Assembly (NCBI GenBank): GCA_022702705.1
Contig: CM040423.1
Coordinates: 43,783,575 to 43,847,574 of the forward strand
DNA: 64,000 bases
Source: Papilionanthe hookeriana x Papilionanthe teres
Taxonomy: Eukaryota > Streptophyta > Magnoliopsida > Asparagales > Orchidaceae
Direction: 5' to 3'
Shown here piece by piece: positions 58,849 through 64,000 of this stretch (position 1 is the first letter of the stretch; each line of letters opens with the position of its first letter). Position numbers and translations under genes: made by a program. Below the pieces are notes generated by a model. It made no database searches. It was not told where the DNA came from and worked only from the letters and a program-made list of their open reading frames with translations.

Positions 58849-58960
58849 TTTGATGAAGAGAAGCAAGCATCATCTAATATTTACCAAGCTACGGTATTAG
58901 ATTATCTAGAATATCTATCAAGGAGTAACTAATATATTAAGAGTATTAACGACATGATAA

Positions 58961-61379
58961 ATGATGTACGAACGTTACACCAATCAAAAAAATTATAACT
59001 ATGTGCCATACATGCCAATTTGATGACTTGGAGGCTATATTTAGAAATATCAATTAGAACAAATTGCTACATTGCGGGAGCCAATATTAGTATCCTATTA
59101 TTTTCGTGAATAATTTTGGGCAATTATGCACAAGGACATCAATTAATTATTTTGGGGAGATTATGTGATCACTTACGTATATAGTGAAATACAACTCTTG
59201 TGTTGAGGCACACTTTAGTGTAGCCCTTGTTTCATCATAAGATCTAACATTGAGCTCATCCATATTATAGCACTCAAAGGAGGATGATATTCTTGTAAGA
59301 TATACCAAGTGGGTAAAATTTTGAATCATGCAAGTATTATTTGGATGGATGAGAATTCAACCAGATGGATGAGCATCTGAACTATGAAATTTAACTTTTC
59401 TGATATGGTACAAGGTTGATTATTGAGCGATGGCGCCGTAGGTTAGCTTTTACAACAAGATATTGACATAACTGATAGGTTTTTGACAGTAAAGGACATA
59501 TAACAGGATTATGTTGCAAACTTAATATTGGTGAGCTATGGAATACTTCTGTTATCCATGAATTTTAGTATATAAGGTTTTTTTGATATTTGTGTTTAGT
59601 CCAGCGTGCAACATTATAGATGACCAACTTTACCAAAAGTGTCCTTAGGATGACATAGCAAGGTTTATGGTAATATTAAGTGTAATTCATATTTATGTCT
59701 CTCAACTTGGACTAAGTTAGAATTATATCTAATAATTTAAAATGCTACACATTTTTCCTCAAATTTTAACAAGTTCCTTGTATATCCTTTTATCTTGTTA
59801 AAAATGTTCCAGCTTGAAGGTTTCCTATAGGAGCAATGAAGGTTTTAATAATTTTCTTCTATTATTTTTTTTGCACTCCTTTCACCTCCCCTCTTTATAA
59901 AAGTTGCATGGGCAACCTCTCTTAAGTTATTCTTTAACATTCATAGACACCCTTTAAATTAAACACGAATAACAAATGATAAAATTGTACGTATAATATG
60001 TGAGTGGATACTTATGGGTACTTAAAATTAATATTGAATGAGTATGAAGGTAAATCTGTACATCTAATGAACATGGATAGAAGTTATGCAAAATAAATTG
60101 CATGGGTGGATACTTGTGGTTAGCTAAAATTAAGATAGAGTGATTATGAAGGTAAAGTAATACTCTTTTGATTCATTTTCCAATGGATACAAATGTCCAT
60201 TGTCATGATTGTTGGAGTAACTCTAGTCTTTATTTTGACTATTGCACGAAATGTTGGCTTGGGATAGTCGTCGATGATCCAGGAACACTTGTCAGCTATT
60301 ATCTGGTATTTATTTTCTCTTCTCTTAAGTTTCGTTCAGATCGTTTGAATGTCTTGTCAGAGTCGCATACCTATTACCAGATGATGTCTTAAAAAAAATG
60401 CATGAGTTTTGAGAGACCTATCTTTTGAAATTGAAGTTGTGGACTTTCCTTGATTATATAAGGTTATATGTCTATTGCAATTGTTAGACATTATTCTTGC
60501 TTTGATTCAAATTGCTGCAACAATGGAATATTGTATACTTCACCTCGGCTATCTTGGATTTGCTCTTGTTTATTTCTGAATTGGGCTCATGAGAGTGAGG
60601 TTGCCGAGAAAGACTACTGGTTTAAGAAGCTTTGCGACTTTTGCTGACAATAATTGTTGTTTTTTTTTTTATATATTCAATGCTCTGTTAGATATTTTGA
60701 GCAAATGTTTGAATGTTCTCCAGCTGATACAAATCCTTTCACTCCCATCCTTCTTCTTACTTAAGTACCGAAGGAGTGAGTTACAAAATGTGTTTCAAGA
60801 TCGTTCACCTATCAAATTAAGGGCCTTATGGCTCGCTGATTTGGGTAGTATTGTTGCTTGTTGTACATTCTTTGGAAAAGTATAACTTGTTGGTTTGATT
60901 TTTGCTCGTGACATACTAATCATTGGCTAGAAGTCTTGTGGTTTTGCTGATTTGGAAACTTCAACACAAACTCTCTCCATCTGGGGAAGTATGATAAACT
61001 CGCTGATTTTGTTTTCTTGAAAAAATTACATATAAGATCACCTGAAACTTACTATTTACAAATGTAGCACTGATTTTGATTCATTTTTCAAGGCATTTAC
61101 ATACATACCTCTCAATTCTTAGATATTTACATAGATAACGCCTAAATTTTAACTTTTATATTTGTATCACCTGAGTCTTTTAAATTTTGCAAAAAAAAAA
61201 ATGTACATACTTCTTTGTGCATGGTTGAGGTGGCACGCATTGAAAGCTTAAGTTTAGGTGTTAGGAATGTAAATAAATAGGAATTGAGTCATGTATATTT
61301 CTCATCTTAGGTGCATTGCATTGCTTTCTTAGCTATAAATCATCACCTTACAAGTGGGAAATAGACCTTACATGCCGAA
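58961..61379. other. AT-rich DNA with coding-like islands, no gene recognised
   Basis: On + at 60589-60650 a short stretch in one frame reads SEVAEKDYWFKKLCDFC before a stop, with exon-like composition; the family is unknown. A Cys/His-containing frame lies at 60168-60300 (CHDCWSNS, YCTKCW). Neither is long enough to name. The rest is AT-rich. Confidence 0.3.
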
Positions 61380-61610
61380 CATTAGGATAGTTGGGAAATC
61401 ACCGAGATTTACCTCGAATCTGTGACTTCCCTTACCTTTCATTCATTTGGACTCCTAAAATAACTGTTCCTATTTTGAGCCACTCCTAGTTAACTTAACA
61501 TGTCCTAGCGTAAAAACCTGAATGTTGATTTATTGAAGACTAGTATCTCTGATTTATATCGAGAGTTTTTTTAAGTGATTTCAATTATTTAAGATGTAAT
61601 GAACTTTCTC
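61380..61610 (+). mobile_element. Diverged relic of the giant element's LTR (3' part)
   Basis: Matches the last kilobase of the giant LTR (28240-28460 / 48295-48515): a shared GGATAGT(T/C)GGGAAAT, TCGAATCTGTGA, TATCGAGAGTTTT and TTAAGATGTAAT in the same order and spacing. Considerably diverged, so from an older related element. Confidence 0.75.
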
Positions 61611-61723
61611 ACTCATTTTACTCTGATAGCCCCACAAATCCATTCCATAATTATTGGCTAATAGTTAATGCATTAGCCTATTAGTTTTCGTGAGAAACTT
61701 CAGGCGAGCCTTGCTTTAAGAGG

Positions 61724-61736
61724 CCCCCCCCCCCCC
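61724..61736. repeat. Poly(C) run
   Basis: 13 consecutive C residues, a likely site of length error in sequencing. Confidence 0.9.
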
Positions 61737-61754
61737 TCCATTCTGCGTTTGAAT

Positions 61755-61970
61755 TGAAACCGAGCCCACCTACAATTTGTGTTTTGCATAATTCATGCCA
61801 AGGGAGTAGTGCATGTCGCGTCTGCCATTAACCTTACCCCAAACAAAGGTGTGACTATTCTTTTTTAATTCAGCGAGAACACTCTTGGACACTTCAATAT
61901 GAATGAGGAAATCCATAGGGAGCACCAGGTAAGTCGATCTAAGCAGTGTAATACGCCTAGGCAAAGAAAG
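61755..61970 (-). mobile_element. L1-type LINE relic, C-terminal part of reverse-transcriptase ORF
   Basis: On the minus strand the peptide reads RITLLRSTYLVLP, then FLIHIEVSKSVLAELKK, TFVWGKVNGRRDMHYSL. This is the conserved zf-RVT-proximal region of plant L1 LINEs (GR.TL..SV....P......P......L......F.WG......HW). A single fragment, truncated on both sides. Confidence 0.75.
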
Positions 61971-62034
61971 GGACTAAACTCCCCAAGAATTCAGCCTTGT
62001 AGTGGATTTTATCCCAACCTACAACGCCAACTGT

Positions 62035-64000
62035 GTCCTCCCATTGCTAAATCTCTTCAGAGCTGTGGTGTCCACCTACCACGTTGCTGTGAAATTCTCG
62101 GGAGATGGAAAAGTAATCACTGCAAGGAGAGACTCTGACCAGTAGCGAGTCAGCTACCTCCTAGCGGTCAAGAGTGTGGAGCAAGAACCGCTCCATCTTC
62201 AGAACTTGTAAGAGGGTAGTCTCGAGACCAACAAGGTCTCTCGAGAAATCCTAGTCGGCAAGGATGAGCCCGACAAAAGCGCCCAGCCCTTTGGATTAGT
62301 TGGTAGTAATAGGCGCAAAAAGGGCCTACCTCTCAGTTTAAGGTTGCTTGGATGGGCGCGAAAGCGCCTAGCCCTCTGGTTGCTTTCCTGCGCCAACTTA
62401 CCTGCTACGTGCACAATGACATTGTCGTAAGGAGGTTTTGATTCGATTGAAATGTGGGGTTAATGGTTCAGGACGAGCCAGAGGATGACTTGTATCTGAT
62501 GATGTTGTAGGGGACCTTAGTTTCCTTTTACAACATTTCGCTCTTATAAACATTATAATTTACTTGATGCACAGTAATGAATGACTATAAGCTGCGACAT
62601 ATTAGTGTCAAAAAATAAAAAAAAATCTTCAGGAGCAGAGTCTACAAGTGAACAAAAAGAAAATTTATATCTAGACTATAACATCTTTTTCGTGTCATAA
62701 AACCTACAATGAAATTTCGTTCCTGATGAGTAAATTAGAATAGAATGACTGTTAGGATTTTTTTTCCTACGAATCTCTAACTACTGCGATATATTTCTTC
62801 CTCCCAATTATATAAATTCAAGGATTCGTCATATCAGTGAGAAAAATGTATTGAACAGAACGTCTTGGAAGCAACAATGATTTGTTGAAGTAAAATTATT
62901 TGAAGGAAGAAAGACAATACATGTTCAAGATCTAGGTTTTAACCTTAAATCTAATCCAAAGAGATAAGTGCTCAACTTTTAACTGCAGAACTAGTTCTCT
63001 CAAAACCCGTGTGTGCAGCTAAGTTCAGATCATGTATTAAAGTTATCACATCTTCTATATTCCAGGACATAAACATCCCCATATCTTATTGAGCTCTATG
63101 ATAAATTTCAAAATTATTAAGATCATTTAAAATTTTATATATTGAATAAAAGAAAATCTTTGAAAATCATAATTAATCCAAATTTTTGTGCAAGTTTTCT
63201 CAGTTCACCTATGTCTTCAAAAACGTTTCTCATAAATTTAAAAGATTGTTTTGATACTTGTTTGAATTTTCATTTAAAAATAAATTAAAAATTCATTAAA
63301 AATTAATTCAACTTTAATTTAATTTGGTTTTAATTATTCTAAAAAAAAAGTTTGGATGCTCCTCTAGGCCTATGAGACTAAGAAAATTTCCTCTAGTTTG
63401 AAAATATTCTAAGATAATTTAAAATTTTTCTTATAATATTTTAAAAAATTAATTTTAAAATTTTTAATAGTTCAAAATATTATGAAATTTTTGCATGGAA
63501 TTTCTCTCGTCATCTTTGATCACAGGGAATAGTCATATAAACTTTTAAATTTATTTTAATAACTGTTTAAATTTTCACTTAAGAGCCAATTAGTGAAAGT
63601 AATTATGAATTAATAATAAATACAATTAATCTCATAACTCATTTGACTTGTCTTTAAGGTCATTTGACCGGATGGAATAACCCTATATAGAATTGAAGGT
63701 TACCAATTATAACATAAAATAAAAATCCTTTCAAATTAAATATAAAAATGAAAATTAAACTAAAATTAATCCTAACCATTTTAATTAAAATCAAAAGAAA
63801 ATATTAACAATACACTTAAACTTTCCTAGTAGGAAACTCAAGATTGATACCTCAGTCTTTAGTGAAAACTTTTTCTTATTAAAGATAGGGTGTAAGTCTG
63901 ATGGAACTCGTCAGGAACAGGCTCTGATATGTTTAATAGTCACTAAAATACTAAATTAGATTAAACCTAAACTAAAAGTAAAATTTGAAATCTATTATCG
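62035..64000. repeat. Duplicated segment D3, copy 2 (runs off the window)
   Basis: Partner of 53040-55120, less degenerate at its left end. A GC-rich part at 62040-62420 is followed by AT-rich sequence; both are shared. Confidence 0.8.
62060..62280 (+). pseudogene. Ty3-gypsy protease-region relic (D3 copy 2)
   Basis: FRAVVSTYHVAVKFSGDGK, then ARRDSDQ and YLLAVKSVEQEPL, with a TAG at 62142. A better preserved version of 53070-53290 and the basis for the family call. Confidence 0.6.

Larger units (their letters stand above)
56000..58960. repeat. Repeat family D1, copy c (longest copy)
   Basis: Joins the sequence found separately in copy a (left part) and copy b (right part), so it approximates the full unit, about 3 kb. 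It contains the acidic frame (56783-57112, minus), the shared block (57140-57515) and the GRF-finger relic (58795-58848). No LTRs or terminal inverted repeats identified. Confidence 0.75.

Noticed and set aside
1310..58960. D1, D2 or D3 pairs as LTRs of larger elements
   Set aside because: Termini lack TG...CA, primer-binding site and target duplications, and copies differ in extent; they behave as dispersed or tandem duplicates.

Overview
The window is nuclear DNA of a land plant, most likely a flowering plant. It is AT-rich and gene-poor, and most of it is transposable-element and duplicated sequence. The plant assignment rests on a spliced methylcrotonoyl-CoA carboxylase alpha (MCCA) relic, a Tat/Ogre-type Ty3-gypsy retrotransposon with a second RNase H domain, an ALKBH9/10-like domain of plant type, and RTE and L1 LINE relics. 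Nothing bacterial, organellar or tRNA/rRNA-like was seen, and I cannot name the species.

Layout. 1-8370: LINE relics, a repeat-family copy (D1a) with a small acidic nuclear-type protein frame, microsatellites and anonymous AT-rich DNA. 8375-14787: dead MCCA gene, seven recognisable exon pieces on +, with an RTE LINE relic in one intron. 14815-16800: second D1 copy. 16800-20220: anonymous DNA and a ~223-bp tandem repeat. 20220-51376: a tandem duplication (D2); its first copy is split by a giant LTR retrotransposon at 21541-48871 and its second copy keeps the uninterrupted site. 53040-55120 and 62035-64000: another duplicated pair (D3). 56000-58960: the longest D1 copy. Between these lie a diverged relic of the giant element's LTR and an L1 relic.

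The centrepiece is the 27,331-bp retrotransposon. LTRs of 7,267 and 7,344 bp run TGTTGACC...GCCGACA and are flanked by the 5-bp target duplication ATATG. The internal part holds, in order, an 18-nt primer-binding site, a 5' extra coding region, gag with a CCHC-like knuckle, an aspartic protease, reverse transcriptase (YVDD), two RNase H domains and integrase. Downstream of integrase there is an unusual extra coding region: a basic N-terminal part followed by a 2-oxoglutarate/Fe(II) dioxygenase domain of the plant ALKBH9/ALKBH10 (RNA m6A demethylase) type. A 37-bp tandem array of about 22 copies and a weak polypurine tract complete the element. The natural hypothesis is that the element carries its own RNA demethylase to act on its transcripts. 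All its reading frames are broken, several by what look like single-base homopolymer losses, although the LTRs are nearly identical; this is either true decay with help in trans or consensus error in the assembly.

What may still be coding is limited: two related acidic, NLS-bearing small frames (2385-2735 and 56783-57112, minus strand). Everything else is relic or non-coding as far as I can read it.
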